A stretch of DNA of 34,446 bases from the NCBI GenBank assembly GCA_050733935.1, contig JBOHUC010000186.1, forward strand, positions 1 through 34,446. The letters are read 5' to 3'. Source of the DNA: JBOHUC01 sp050733935 (GTDB lineage Bacteria > Eisenbacteria > RBG-16-71-46 > DASYSL01). Below the pieces are notes generated by a model. That model did no database searches. It was not told the origin of the DNA and saw only the letters and a program-made list of their open reading frames with translations. The number at the start of each line of letters is the position of its first letter. The stretch's first letter is position 1. Made by a program: the position numbers and the translations under genes. This document shows positions 8,224 through 16,041 of the stretch, piece by piece.

Positions 8224-11097
8224 TCAAACCGGAACTCCACCCTGCGCGAGAACCGGGACGAGCGCGTGGCCGGTGTGGCTCCCCGGGACACGCGCGATCT
8301 CCTCCGGCGTTCCGAACGCTACCACGGTTCCGCCGCCGTCGCCACCCTCGGGCCCGAGGTCGATCACGTGGTCCGCGGTCTTGACGACATCCAGATTGTG
8401 CTCGATCACGATCACCGTGTTGCCGCGCTCGACGAGCCGGGCGAGCACCGTCAAGAGCATCCGCACGTCCTCGAAATGGAGTCCCGTGGTTGGCTCGTCG
8501 AGCAGATAAACCGTGCGACCGGTCGCAACTTTGGACAGCTCGGTCGAGAGCTTGACCCGCTGCGCCTCCCCGCCCGAAAGCGTGGTCGCGGACTGCCCGA
8601 GGTGGATGTACCCGAGGCCGACATCGCGAAGTGTTTCCAACTTCCGCCGGATCGTCGGGATCGCGTGCAGGAATTCGAGCGCCTCCTCGACCGTCATCTC
8701 GAGCACGTCCGCGATCGAGCGGCCCTTGTACAGCACCTCGAGCGTCTCGCGGTTGTAGCGACGGCCGCGGCAGACCTCGCAGTGGACGAACACGTCCGGC
8801 AGGAAGTGCATCTCGATCTTCCGGAGACCGTCGCCTTCGCACGCTTCGCAGCGCCCGCCCTTCACGTTGAACGAGAAGCGTCCGGGACCATAGCCGCGGA
8901 GCTTCGACTCCGGAAGCTGCGCGAACAGGTCGCGAATGAATGCGAACGCCCCCGTGTACGTCGCCGGATTCGAGCGCGGCGTCCGGCCGATCGGCGACTG
9001 GTCGATCGCCACGACCTTGTCCACGTGCTTGAGCCCTTCGATCGAGCCGTGCGCTCCCGGGCGCTCGACCGTGCCGAGGAGGGTCCGTCCGAGCGCGCGA
9101 TACAGGATGTCGTTCACGAGCGTGCTCTTCCCCGAGCCGGAGACGCCGGTGACACACGTGAACGTCCCGAGCGGAAAGCGCACGTCGATGTTCTTCAAGT
9201 TGTTCTCGCGCGCACCCTTCACTTCGAGCGCTTCGCCGTTTCCGGAAATCCTTCGCTCCGGCACCGGGATGCTCCGCGTGCCCGCGAGGTACTGGCCGGT
9301 GATCGAGCGCGGGTGCGCGGCGACCTGCGCGGGCGTGCCCTGGGCGATGATCTCCCCGCCGTGACGGCCCGCGCCGGGCCCGAGGTCGACGAGCCAGTCG
9401 GCCGCCTGCATCGTGTCGAGATCGTGCTCGACGACGACGACCGTGTTTCCGAGCTCGCGGAGCGAGACGAGCGTGCGAAGGAGTCGCGCGTTGTCGCGCG
9501 AATGAAGCCCGATCGACGGCTCGTCGAGGATGTAGAGCACACCCGTGAGCCGGGAGCCGATCTGCGTCGCAAGGCGGATGCGCTGCGCCTCGCCGCCCGC
9601 GAGGGTCTGAGCCGCGCGGTCGAGCGTGAGATAGCCGAGGCCCACGTCGGCCAGGAAGCCGAGGCGCGCGTCGAGCTCCTTCAGGATCGGATCGGCGATG
9701 ATTTGCCGGGACGGCGGGAACGAGAGCGCCTGTACGCGTTCGTACGCCGCCTGGACCGACGAGCGCGTCCAGTCCGCGATCGTCCGGCCTTCGATCGTGA
9801 CCGAAAGCGCGACCGGATTGAGGCGTGCCCCGCCGCATGCGGGACACGGCGCGTTCGCCATGAAGCCTTCGATCTTCCGACGCACGGCGTCCGAGGACGT
9901 GTCCGTGTAGCGGCGCTTGAGATTCGCGAGCACGCCCTCGAACTTCCCACGGAATTCGAACTTGCTCCCCTTCCGCGACTTGTACGTGTAGAGGAGCTGC
10001 GTGTCCCCCGCCCCGTACAGGATTGCGTCCTGGACGCGCTTCGTGAGCTTCCGCCACGGCGTCTTGGGGTCGAACTTGATGTGCTTCGCGAGCGAGCGGA
10101 TCTGCTCGCCGTACCAGACACTGTCGAGCCCACCCCACGGCGCAATCGCGCCCTCCGCCACCGATTTGCTCGCATCCGGAATGACGAGCTTTGCGTCCAC
10201 CTCGAGGCTCGTGCCGAGCCCGTCGCACTCCTTGCATGCGCCGTACGGGGAATTGAACGAGAAGAGCCGCGGGGCGAGCTCGTCGTACGAGCGACCGCAC
10301 GTCACACACGCGGCACTCTGGCTGAAGAGCCAGTCCTCCCCTTTCTCGCGCGCGACCGCGGCCACGCCGTTCGCGAGCCGAAGGGCGGTCTCGAGCGAAT
10401 CGGCGAGGCGCCGTTTGTTCTTCTCCTCGACCGTGAGCCGGTCGACGACGATCTCCATCGTGTGGCGCTTCGTCTTGGCTAGCCGCATCCCGTCCTCGAG
10501 GTCCACGGTCGCGCCGTCGATCCGGGCCTTGAGGTAGCCCTGGCGGCGCGCGTCGTCGATCTCCTTCCGGTACTCGCCCTTTCGCCCGCGCACGATGGGC
10601 GCGAGCACCGTGACGCGCTCGCCTTCGCCCTGCGCGAACAGCGTGTCGACCATCTCGCTCACGGTCTGACGCGAGAGCGGCGTGCCGTCCTCGGGACAGT
10701 GGGGCGTGCCGAGACGCGCGAACAGGAGCCTCAGGTAATCGTAGATCTCGGTCAGCGTGGCGACCGTCGAGCGCGGGTTCGAGCCCGCGCCCTTCTGCTC
10801 GATCGAGATCGCCGGCGAAAGGCCCTCGATCGAGTCGACGTCGGGCTTCTCCATTTGGCCCAGGAACTGGCGCGCGTACGCGGACAGCGACTCGACGTAA
10901 CGGCGCTGGCCTTCCGCGTACAGCGTGTCGAACGCGAGCGAGGACTTCCCCGAACCGGAAACGCCGGTCACAACGACCAGCTTCTGCCGGGGCAGGGTCA
11001 GCGTGAGGTTTTTGAGATTGTGCTCGCGGGCGCCGCGAATGACGATGCCGCGCGCGGTCTCGGGGGTCGCCAAGGGAGTCGCTCCGTGTCGGGCCAT
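8224..11097 (-). CDS. uvrA: excinuclease ABC subunit A
   Basis: UvrA is the damage-sensing ATPase of nucleotide excision repair; it forms a dimer that loads UvrB. The product is 957 residues, close to the usual 940-960. It has two ABC modules: Walker A GVSGSGKSSLAFDTLYAEGQ near the N-terminus and GVSGSGKSTLVNDILY in the second half, with signatures TLAGGEAQRIRLATQIG and TLSGGEAQRVKLSTELS. The zinc-binding segments include CVTCGRSYDE ... GACKECDGLG, CPACGGARLNP, and RCEACEGDGLRKIEMHFLPD with CEVCRGRRYN. The ATG at 11097 is chosen because the conserved domain starts soon after; the open frame continues to 11169 into the divergent promoter region. tdh starts 52 bases downstream, so read-through into the threonine genes is possible. 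Confidence 0.97.
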   Translation of the reverse strand: MARHGATPLATPETARGIVIRGAREHNLKNLTLTLPRQKLVVVTGVSGSGKSSLAFDTLYAEGQRRYVESLSAYARQFLGQMEKPDVDSIEGLSPAISIEQKGAGSNPRSTVATLTEIYDYLRLLFARLGTPHCPEDGTPLSRQTVSEMVDTLFAQGEGERVTVLAPIVRGRKGEYRKEIDDARRQGYLKARIDGATVDLEDGMRLAKTKRHTMEIVVDRLTVEEKNKRRLADSLETALRLANGVAAVAREKGEDWLFSQSAACVTCGRSYDELAPRLFSFNSPYGACKECDGLGTSLEVDAKLVIPDASKSVAEGAIAPWGGLDSVWYGEQIRSLAKHIKFDPKTPWRKLTKRVQDAILYGAGDTQLLYTYKSRKGSKFEFRGKFEGVLANLKRRYTDTSSDAVRRKIEGFMANAPCPACGGARLNPVALSVTIEGRTIADWTRSSVQAAYERVQALSFPPSRQIIADPILKELDARLGFLADVGLGYLTLDRAAQTLAGGEAQRIRLATQIGSRLTGVLYILDEPSIGLHSRDNARLLRTLVSLRELGNTVVVVEHDLDTMQAADWLVDLGPGAGRHGGEIIAQGTPAQVAAHPRSITGQYLAGTRSIPVPERRISGNGEALEVKGARENNLKNIDVRFPLGTFTCVTGVSGSGKSTLVNDILYRALGRTLLGTVERPGAHGSIEGLKHVDKVVAIDQSPIGRTPRSNPATYTGAFAFIRDLFAQLPESKLRGYGPGRFSFNVKGGRCEACEGDGLRKIEMHFLPDVFVHCEVCRGRRYNRETLEVLYKGRSIADVLEMTVEEALEFLHAIPTIRRKLETLRDVGLGYIHLGQSATTLSGGEAQRVKLSTELSKVATGRTVYLLDEPTTGLHFEDVRMLLTVLARLVERGNTVIVIEHNLDVVKTADHVIDLGPEGGDGGGTVVAFGTPEEIARVPGSHTGHALVPVLAQGGVPV

Positions 11098-11118
11098 GCG
11101 GCCGGATGGGGTGCGGGC

Positions 11119-11124
11119 ATTGTA
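11119..11124 (-). promoter_or_regulatory. possible -10 element of uvrA
   Basis: On the minus strand TACAAT (5 of 6 matches to TATAAT) lies about 22 bases upstream of the uvrA ATG, preceded by TG. I see no good -35 hexamer at 16-18 bases. It would give a leader of about 15 bases without an obvious Shine-Dalgarno. No LexA-type operator is recognisable here. Confidence 0.3.
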
Positions 11125-11170
11125 CAGGATTCTAGGGACCCCGGGCGCGGCGCCTCCAGGTGCCTTCAAA

Positions 11171-11199
11171 TTGACGGTGCCCTCCCGCCGTGGTCTACT
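11171..11199 (+). promoter_or_regulatory. sigma70-type promoter of the APC permease, probably leaderless
   Basis: TTGACG (11171-11176, 5 of 6) is followed after exactly 17 bases by TCTACT (11194-11199, 4 of 6). Transcription would start around 11205-11208, and A11208 is the first base of the permease ATG. No Shine-Dalgarno precedes that ATG, which agrees with a leaderless transcript. Confidence 0.5.
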
Positions 11200-11207
11200 C
11201 CCACGCC

Positions 11208-12608
11208 ATGTCCGCCCCGCCGTCCGTTCCCGCCGGCTCGACGAAATACGTTCTCCTTCGCCAGATCGGACTCTACGCCGCGACCGCCATCACGGTCGGG
11301 AACATCGTGGGCTCCGGCATCTTCCGCTCGCCGAACTCGGTCGCACAGGAGATCACCTCGCTTTCGCCGGTCCTGTTCGCGTGGATCCTGGGCGGGGTGC
11401 TGTCCATGTGCGGCTCGCTCGTGCTCGCCGAGCTCGCGGCACTCCATCCGCGCACGGGCGGGCTCTACGTGTTCATCCGCGAGGCGTTCGGCGACCTGTG
11501 GGCGTTCGTGTTCGGCTGGGCGAGCCTGTGGGTCATCAAGCCGACGGTCATCGCCTCGATCACGAGCGTCTTCGCGCTCTACTTCTGCGAGGCGGTCGGG
11601 CTGCCCGGGAGCACGCAGTTCCTGGTCGGCGCGGCGGCGATCGCCCTCCTCACGTTCGTGAACTGGCTCGGGGTGCGCGAGGGGGCGGGCACCCAGACGC
11701 TGTTCACGACCGCCAAGGTCGTGGGCATCCTCGGGCTCGTTGCGATCGCGTTCGGCCTGCCGCACGGAGGTCCACCTCCGGACGCGCCTGCGGCCGTGCT
11801 TCCGGCCGCGAAGCCGTTCCTTGCGGCGCTCGTCGCCGCCATGATTCCGGTTCTGTTCGCCTACGACGGCTGGACGGACGTCACGTACGTGGGCGGTGAG
11901 GTCCGGAATCCGGCGCGTGTTCTTCCGGTTGCGATCGTAGGCGGAACGGCGATCGTGATCGTTCTCTACGTGCTCGCGAACCTCGCCTACTACGCGGTCC
12001 TCTCGCCCGCCGAAGTCGCAGCGTATCCGGCCGTCGCGAACGAGACCGTGCGGCGGATCCTCGGTCCCGGAGGTGTCACGCTGCTCGCGGGCCTGGTCGC
12101 GATCTCGACGTTCGGGACGACGAACGGCGCGATCCTCACGGGCCCGCGCGTGACCCAGGCCATGGCGTCGGACGGCCTCCTCTGGCGTGTGGCCGCACGC
12201 CTCCATCCCTCGCGCAGCACGCCCGACGTGGCGCTGCTCCTTCAGGGCGCGCTTGCGATCGTGTGGCTTCTCTTCTCCCGCGGATTCGAAGATCTGTCGG
12301 GCTGGTTCGTCACGACTTCGTGGCTCGTCTACGGGCTCGCGATCGCGGCCGTCTTCATCTATCGAAAGCGCGAGCGGGTGCCCGGGAGCGTGCTTGCGCA
12401 GGAGCGCGCCCAGGCCGAAGCGGAAGCCGGCGGGCGGCTCTACCGGACGCCGCTCTATCCGGTCACGCCGATCCTGTTCGTGCTCGTCACAGCGTTCCTG
12501 ATCGTGAGCGATCTCACGGCGAGCGGCTGGCGGGCGTGGGCCGGCGTCGGGATCGCATCCCTCGGCGTCCCGGTCTACTTTGCCTGGAAACGCGGACGCC
12601 GCGGCTAA
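11208..12608 (+). CDS. APC-superfamily amino acid permease
   Basis: This is a polytopic inner-membrane permease of 466 residues with about 12 hydrophobic segments. The first helix carries ITVGNIVGSGIFRSP, the substrate-binding GSGIF loop of the APC fold. The next conserved segment, LAELAALHPRTGGLYVFIRE, resembles LAT/SLC7-like amino acid transporters, and FAYDGWTDVTYVGGEVRNP fits the conserved helix 6 region of that group. It probably exchanges or imports an amino acid by proton or sodium coupling; the substrate cannot be read from sequence. The ATG at 11208 is preferred over an in-frame GTG at 11190 because the promoter would initiate at about 11206. It is divergent from uvrA. Proximity to tdh, kbl and gcv makes threonine, serine or glycine attractive but unproven substrates. 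Confidence 0.9.
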   Translation: MSAPPSVPAGSTKYVLLRQIGLYAATAITVGNIVGSGIFRSPNSVAQEITSLSPVLFAWILGGVLSMCGSLVLAELAALHPRTGGLYVFIREAFGDLWAFVFGWASLWVIKPTVIASITSVFALYFCEAVGLPGSTQFLVGAAAIALLTFVNWLGVREGAGTQTLFTTAKVVGILGLVAIAFGLPHGGPPPDAPAAVLPAAKPFLAALVAAMIPVLFAYDGWTDVTYVGGEVRNPARVLPVAIVGGTAIVIVLYVLANLAYYAVLSPAEVAAYPAVANETVRRILGPGGVTLLAGLVAISTFGTTNGAILTGPRVTQAMASDGLLWRVAARLHPSRSTPDVALLLQGALAIVWLLFSRGFEDLSGWFVTTSWLVYGLAIAAVFIYRKRERVPGSVLAQERAQAEAEAGGRLYRTPLYPVTPILFVLVTAFLIVSDLTASGWRAWAGVGIASLGVPVYFAWKRGRRG

Positions 12609-12632
12609 CTGCTCGCGCGACCTGGTCCGTGC

Positions 12633-12753
12633 AAAGCCCGAGGCGCGTTGGGGCCCTCGCAGGAGGTTGTACAATTTGTACGCTCGCGTACGCGCGTACG
12701 TTCGCGTACAAAACGTACACACTCGTGAGAGAACCCACCGGGCCCCGGGCTTT
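12633..12753. repeat. 121-bp imperfect inverted repeat with six phased GTAC sites
   Basis: The centre of symmetry is between 12693 and 12694. In the inner 52 bp (12668-12719), 21 of 26 position pairs are complementary, including a perfect 14-bp core (CGTACGCGCGTACG). GTAC occurs at 12669, 12678, 12688, 12696, 12706 and 12715, in three exactly mirrored pairs with spacings of 9, 10, 8, 10 and 9 bases. The outer arms AAAGCCCG (12633-12640) and CGGGCTTT (12746-12753) also pair, with a one-base offset. There is no T-tract, so it is not a classical intrinsic terminator. It could be a multi-site operator for a dimeric regulator, a very stable RNA hairpin, or a MITE/REP-like palindromic element. Confidence 0.75.
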
Positions 12754-12778
12754 ACAAGTCCTCGCCGTGGGTTATGTC
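12751..12778 (+). promoter_or_regulatory. candidate promoter of the alpha/beta hydrolase
   Basis: TTTACA (12751-12756, 5 of 6) is separated by 16 bases from TATGTC (12773-12778, 3 of 6). The -35 overlaps the right end of the large inverted repeat. The predicted start is near 12785, exactly where the next palindrome begins, so the three downstream palindromes would lie in a leader of about 120 bases. The -10 match is weak. Confidence 0.3.
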
Positions 12779-12784
12779 AACAGC

Positions 12785-12802
12785 ACCTGCTGCGCAGCAG
12801 GT
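12785..12802. repeat. 18-bp perfect palindrome
   Basis: ACCTGCTGCGCAGCAGGT is its own reverse complement over 18 bp. As RNA it would give a 7-bp stem with a GCGC loop. It lies at the predicted transcription start of the hydrolase leader. Confidence 0.85.
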
Positions 12803-12806
12803 TGAT

Positions 12807-12828
12807 CAACTGGTTTTGAAACCAGTTG
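12807..12828. repeat. 22-bp inverted repeat
   Basis: CAACTGGTTT (12807-12816) and AAACCAGTTG (12819-12828) are perfect complements with a 2-base centre. The 10-bp palindrome GTTGATCAAC (12801-12810) overlaps its left end, so the palindromes are nearly contiguous. Confidence 0.85.
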
Positions 12829-12850
12829 TGACCCATCCATCCCGGCGGTG

Positions 12851-12870
12851 AACTTGCCCCGGGGCAAGTT
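12851..12870. repeat. 20-bp perfect palindrome
   Basis: AACTTGCCCCGGGGCAAGTT is its own reverse complement over 20 bp. It ends 22 bases before the hydrolase Shine-Dalgarno-like GAGGA. As RNA it would give an 8-bp stem capped by CCGG. Confidence 0.85.
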
Positions 12871-12906
12871 GCCCGCCCGCGACGCCGCTATCGAGGACGA
12901 CCGATC

Positions 12907-13797
12907 ATGAGTCCGAATCCAACAGCCACCCGGGAAGGCCGCATTCCGATTGGAGAGGCGGGCCTCTTCTATCGCGACGTGGGCACAGGTCCGCCGATTC
13001 TCGTCCTTCACGGCGGGCCGGACTTCGACTTCAACTACCTCCTGCCGGACCTCGACCGCCTCGCCGACTCGTTTCGACTCCTCTACTACGACCAGCGTGG
13101 CCGCGGCCGGTCCGCGGAAGGCGTTCGGCCAAGCGACGTGAGCCTGCGGTCCGAGGTCGACGACGTCGAAGCCGTGCGCGCGTACTTCGGCCTCGACTCG
13201 GTCGCGCTCCTCGGACACTCCTTCGGGGCGCTGCTTGCGGCGGAATACGCGATCCGCCACCCGGCGCGCGTGTCCCACTTGATCCTCGCGAGCCCGGCGC
13301 CTCTTTCCCGCTCGGACTACCTCTTCTTGCGCGAGGAATTCGGCCGCCGGAGACCCGGCGCCGATGCGGCCCGCATGAAGGAGCTCGCGGCGAGCGACGC
13401 TTACGCGAAGGGCGATCCCGAGACGACCGCCGAGTACAACCGGATTCATTTCACGATGGGGCTACGACGCGCGGCCGATCTCGATCGGCTCATGAAGAGC
13501 CTGACCGCGGGCTTCACGAGCGAGGGGATTCTCAAGGCCCGGGCGATCGAAGACCGGCTGCGCGAGGAGACGTGGCTCTTGGACGACTACGATCTCCTGC
13601 CCGCGCTCCGGCGGCTTGCGATCCCCGCGCTCGTGATCCACGGCGATCACGACCTGATCCCGCTCGCCTGCGCCGCGCACGCGGCCGAGGCGATCCCGGG
13701 AGCGCGACTCGTCGTGCTCGAAGATTGCGGTCACTTCGGGTATCTGGAGATGCCGGACGCGTTCGGCCGCGGAGTTCGTGCTCTGTTCGGCCGCTGA
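12907..13797 (+). CDS. alpha/beta-fold hydrolase, proline iminopeptidase-like
   Basis: This is a 296-residue serine hydrolase. The oxyanion motif HGGPDFDFN (from H35) is the HGGPG-like signature of the proline iminopeptidase / peptidase S33 branch. YYDQRGRGRSA is the conserved loop after strand 5, and GHSFGALLAAEYA holds the nucleophile (S105). The likely acid is D249 in HGDHD and the base H276 in CGHFGY. Cap-domain residues lie at about 130-215. No signal peptide is seen, so it is probably cytoplasmic. The substrate could be a small peptide, amide or ester. The ATG at 12907 has GAGGA 10-14 bases upstream. The gene stands alone, with the palindromic region upstream and no downstream partner. 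Confidence 0.9.
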   Translation: MSPNPTATREGRIPIGEAGLFYRDVGTGPPILVLHGGPDFDFNYLLPDLDRLADSFRLLYYDQRGRGRSAEGVRPSDVSLRSEVDDVEAVRAYFGLDSVALLGHSFGALLAAEYAIRHPARVSHLILASPAPLSRSDYLFLREEFGRRRPGADAARMKELAASDAYAKGDPETTAEYNRIHFTMGLRRAADLDRLMKSLTAGFTSEGILKARAIEDRLREETWLLDDYDLLPALRRLAIPALVIHGDHDLIPLACAAHAAEAIPGARLVVLEDCGHFGYLEMPDAFGRGVRALFGR

Positions 13798-14056
13798 GCG
13801 CCCTACCCCGGCTGGTGCTGTAGAGTCGGTGAACACGCCCCACAATGCTGAAGACGCGTTGCCCACGGCGGTAAGGTCCGCGGCAGACCGCGGGGTCATC
13901 CATACAGGAGTGATCGACGTGATCCCCTGGAGCTGTGTGAGGTGGTCCGCGTCGCGGCAGCTACCGGTAGGTGGTCTACGTGCCCCCGGAATGGATCGAG
14001 GGCCTGTGTGAGACGCGCCCCGGTATAGGATTCGGAGCCCTCTCGCATTTGAGCGG
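13798..14056. other. 259-bp intergenic region, no gene recognised
   Basis: This lies between the end of the hydrolase (plus) and the end of the secreted-protein gene (minus), so it is a convergent junction. I see two small dyads: CCGCGG-CAGA-CCGCGG at 13878-13893 and the 10-bp palindrome CTACCGGTAG at 13961-13970. There is no T-tract terminator. The open frame crossing it on the plus strand has no ribosome site and no recognisable motif. Confidence 0.5.
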
Positions 14057-14746
14057 TCACCGGTAGCCCGCCTTGAGGCTTCCCCAGGATCTCGGAAGCG
14101 TTGGTGTCGGACCATCCAGCTCGAATCCGTGACAGGATCGGATGAAGGCCCCCGCGGGAAGGCCTCCAAAGGTGAGGATCGCGAACGCGTATCCACTCCC
14201 GTGCTCGATCGAGCTCGACTCGAGTTGGACGACCACTGAGATCGAATCATCGGGAGCACTCATCACGGACAACTCCAACCACTCGCCGAAGCTGTTTCCA
14301 CTCTCCTTGTACGGGATTGAGGTCCGACGCTCCGTCGATCCATGGCCCGGCACGCTTAGACGCACGAGCGCAGAGCCCTCGCCCCCGACGCCCGAGCGTG
14401 TTGCCGAACCCGAAGCATAGAGCCGAACGATCAGCGGAAACGTTGGGGACCCTGCAGCGGCCGATAGATGGAAACGATCCTCGGTCAGGACGGAGACGTT
14501 CAATCCATAGAGTCCGGAGGCTTCGGCATGCCACTGCCCATGCACCAGGTCGTAGCCCGCGCCGCCGAAGACATTGAAATCGTCGCAGTTGATCGTGGCG
14601 ACCGGTTCTGCGCGAACTTCGGGCCGGAAGTTGCAAGCGAGCGTGGCGATCGGACACTCGCCTGCGGGGTCGGTCCATCCTTCCGACGAGCCGAGCAGCG
14701 CCCCAATCGCGCCAATCCCCACGCGCGTCAGCAACCTGCGGGACAT
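14057..14746 (-). CDS. hypothetical, probably secreted protein coupled to the MacB-like operon
   Basis: This is a 229-residue protein starting at ATG 14746, only 2 bases after the stop of the second ABC permease, so it is almost certainly the last gene of the exporter operon. The N-terminus MSRRLLTRVGIGAIGALLGS has a basic n-region and a hydrophobic stretch like a signal peptide. The remainder is rich in Gly, Ser and beta-prone alternation, with few Cys (C31, C38, C54 and one near the C-terminus) and no motif I recognise. The frame is open upstream to 15520, but that part shadows the permease. It may be a beta-sandwich-type extracellular protein. Its base composition looks less extreme than the permeases. 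It could be a passenger or accessory protein of the exporter, but that is inference from position only. Confidence 0.7.
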   Translation of the reverse strand: MSRRLLTRVGIGAIGALLGSSEGWTDPAGECPIATLACNFRPEVRAEPVATINCDDFNVFGGAGYDLVHGQWHAEASGLYGLNVSVLTEDRFHLSAAAGSPTFPLIVRLYASGSATRSGVGGEGSALVRLSVPGHGSTERRTSIPYKESGNSFGEWLELSVMSAPDDSISVVVQLESSSIEHGSGYAFAILTFGGLPAGAFIRSCHGFELDGPTPTLPRSWGSLKAGYR

Positions 14747-14748
14747 CG

Positions 14749-16032
14749 CTATTCGTACCGCAATGCTTCGACGGGATCGAGGCGGCTCGCGCGCACCGCC
14801 GGATAGATGCCGAAGAAGAGCCCGACCCCGCACGAGAACGTGAGTCCGAGGACGACCGACCAGAGCGGCACGGCGCTCGGCAGCGGCGTGAGCGCATCGA
14901 CGAGCTTCGCGATGCCGACGCCGAGGGCGATTCCAATCGCACCGCCCGCGCCGGTCAACACCATGGCCTCCATCAGGAACTGCCAGAGGATGCTCGAGCG
15001 CTTGGCCCCGAGCGCCATGCGCACGCCGATCTCGCGCGTCCGCTCGGTCACCGACACGAGCATGATGTTCATCACGCCGATCCCGCCCACCAGGAGCGAC
15101 AGGAACGCGACCGCGATCATGACGACGTAGAACCCGCCCGTGATCTGGTTGTAGAGGTTCAACAGGCTGTCGTCCGTGAGGGCCGCGAAATCGTTGTCCT
15201 GGTGCGCCTTGAGACCGCGCCTCAAGCGCAGCACCTCGTTGATCTCGTGGATCGCCTGCGGGATGAGCTCGGGCGAGCGCGCAACCGCGTTCAGGAACAC
15301 CTCGTCGCCCTTCAAGAACGACGACTGATCGGTCGGAAAGTACTTCCGAAGACTCGTGTGCGGGACCATGACGATCTCGTCGAGATTGAAACCCAGAAAT
15401 TTTCCGCGCGGCTGGAGCTCGCCCACGATCCGAAACGGCACCCGCCCGATGTGGATCACCTTGCCGACCGCGTCCTGGTGCGGGAACAGGGTCTGCACGG
15501 TCTCGCGGCCGATCACGCAAACCTGCGCGCGGTGGTCAGTCTCGGTCTGCGTGAAGAAGCGCCCGGACGTGAGGTCGTAACCGTTCGTCTCCTGGTACGC
15601 CTGGTCGTTGCCCAGGATGAACGTCGGCTTCGTGGCCTTCTTCTGGTAGCGCACCGGCTGGGGCTCGTCCAGAAAGTTCAGAACCGAAACGGCGCGTACG
15701 GACGGGCACTGCGCGAGAATCGCGTCGCGGTCTCCGAGCGTGAATGCGCGCCGGTGGCGCAGCGAATCAGGCAGCTCGCCGATGATCACCTGCGGCCGCC
15801 ACTTCCGGATGTAGATCGTGTTCGAGCCGAAGGACTGGATCTGATTCGCCATCGAGCGGTTCAGGCCCTGGATCAGGGACACCATGGCGATGACGGTCGA
15901 AACGCCGATGATGACGCCGAGCACGGTGAGGAGCGAGCGCAGCTTGTTCGCGCGCAGCGCCGCCCACGCCATCTTCGCGATCTCGAGGAGAATCCCCGAG
16001 TCGAGCGCGCGGGTGAGTCGAGCACCGGCCAT
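14749..16032 (-). CDS. MacB-type ABC transporter permease, second paralogue
   Basis: A 427-residue membrane subunit with the MacB topology: one N-terminal helix (ALRANKLRSLLTVLGVIIGV, then VSLIQGLNRSM), a large periplasmic MacB_PCD domain, and three C-terminal helices of the FtsX type. The cytoplasmic coupling motif SVTERTREIGVRMALGAKR and the C-terminal DPVEALRYE are hallmarks. It has no fused ATPase domain, unlike E. coli MacB. It starts at ATG 16032, 9 bases after the preceding permease, to which it is clearly related. The pair would share the single ATPase at 17267-17998. MacB-type machines do not pump through the membrane; they drive periplasmic substrates out through the TolC channel by mechanotransmission, so the substrate is probably periplasmic. 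Confidence 0.93.
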   Translation of the reverse strand: MAGARLTRALDSGILLEIAKMAWAALRANKLRSLLTVLGVIIGVSTVIAMVSLIQGLNRSMANQIQSFGSNTIYIRKWRPQVIIGELPDSLRHRRAFTLGDRDAILAQCPSVRAVSVLNFLDEPQPVRYQKKATKPTFILGNDQAYQETNGYDLTSGRFFTQTETDHRAQVCVIGRETVQTLFPHQDAVGKVIHIGRVPFRIVGELQPRGKFLGFNLDEIVMVPHTSLRKYFPTDQSSFLKGDEVFLNAVARSPELIPQAIHEINEVLRLRRGLKAHQDNDFAALTDDSLLNLYNQITGGFYVVMIAVAFLSLLVGGIGVMNIMLVSVTERTREIGVRMALGAKRSSILWQFLMEAMVLTGAGGAIGIALGVGIAKLVDALTPLPSAVPLWSVVLGLTFSCGVGLFFGIYPAVRASRLDPVEALRYE

Positions 16033-16041
16033 GCGTCTCCC

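Larger units (their letters stand above)
12609..12906. other. 298-bp palindrome-rich intergenic region
   Basis: No protein-coding signal is convincing here; the short open frames on both strands are mirror images created by the central palindrome. The region holds, in order, a 121-bp imperfect inverted repeat (12633-12753), a candidate promoter (12751-12778), and perfect or near-perfect palindromes at 12785-12802, 12807-12828 and 12851-12870. The hydrolase ribosome site (GAGGA, 12893-12897) follows. This is by far the densest dyad symmetry in the window. Confidence 0.75.

Noticed and set aside
11098..11207. SOS (LexA) operator upstream of uvrA
   Set aside because: TTGTACAGGATTCTAGG resembles neither the CTGT-N8-ACAG nor the GAAC-N4-GTTC type operator closely enough.
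12580..12819. Small genes over the palindromic region on both strands (peptides with YNLYARVRAYVRV-like sequence)
   Set aside because: Near-identical peptides appear on both strands only because the DNA is an inverted repeat; there is no independent coding evidence.
13778..14011. Small plus-strand gene of 77 codons after the hydrolase
   Set aside because: It has no ribosome site, overlaps the hydrolase end in another frame, and shows no motif or plausible composition.
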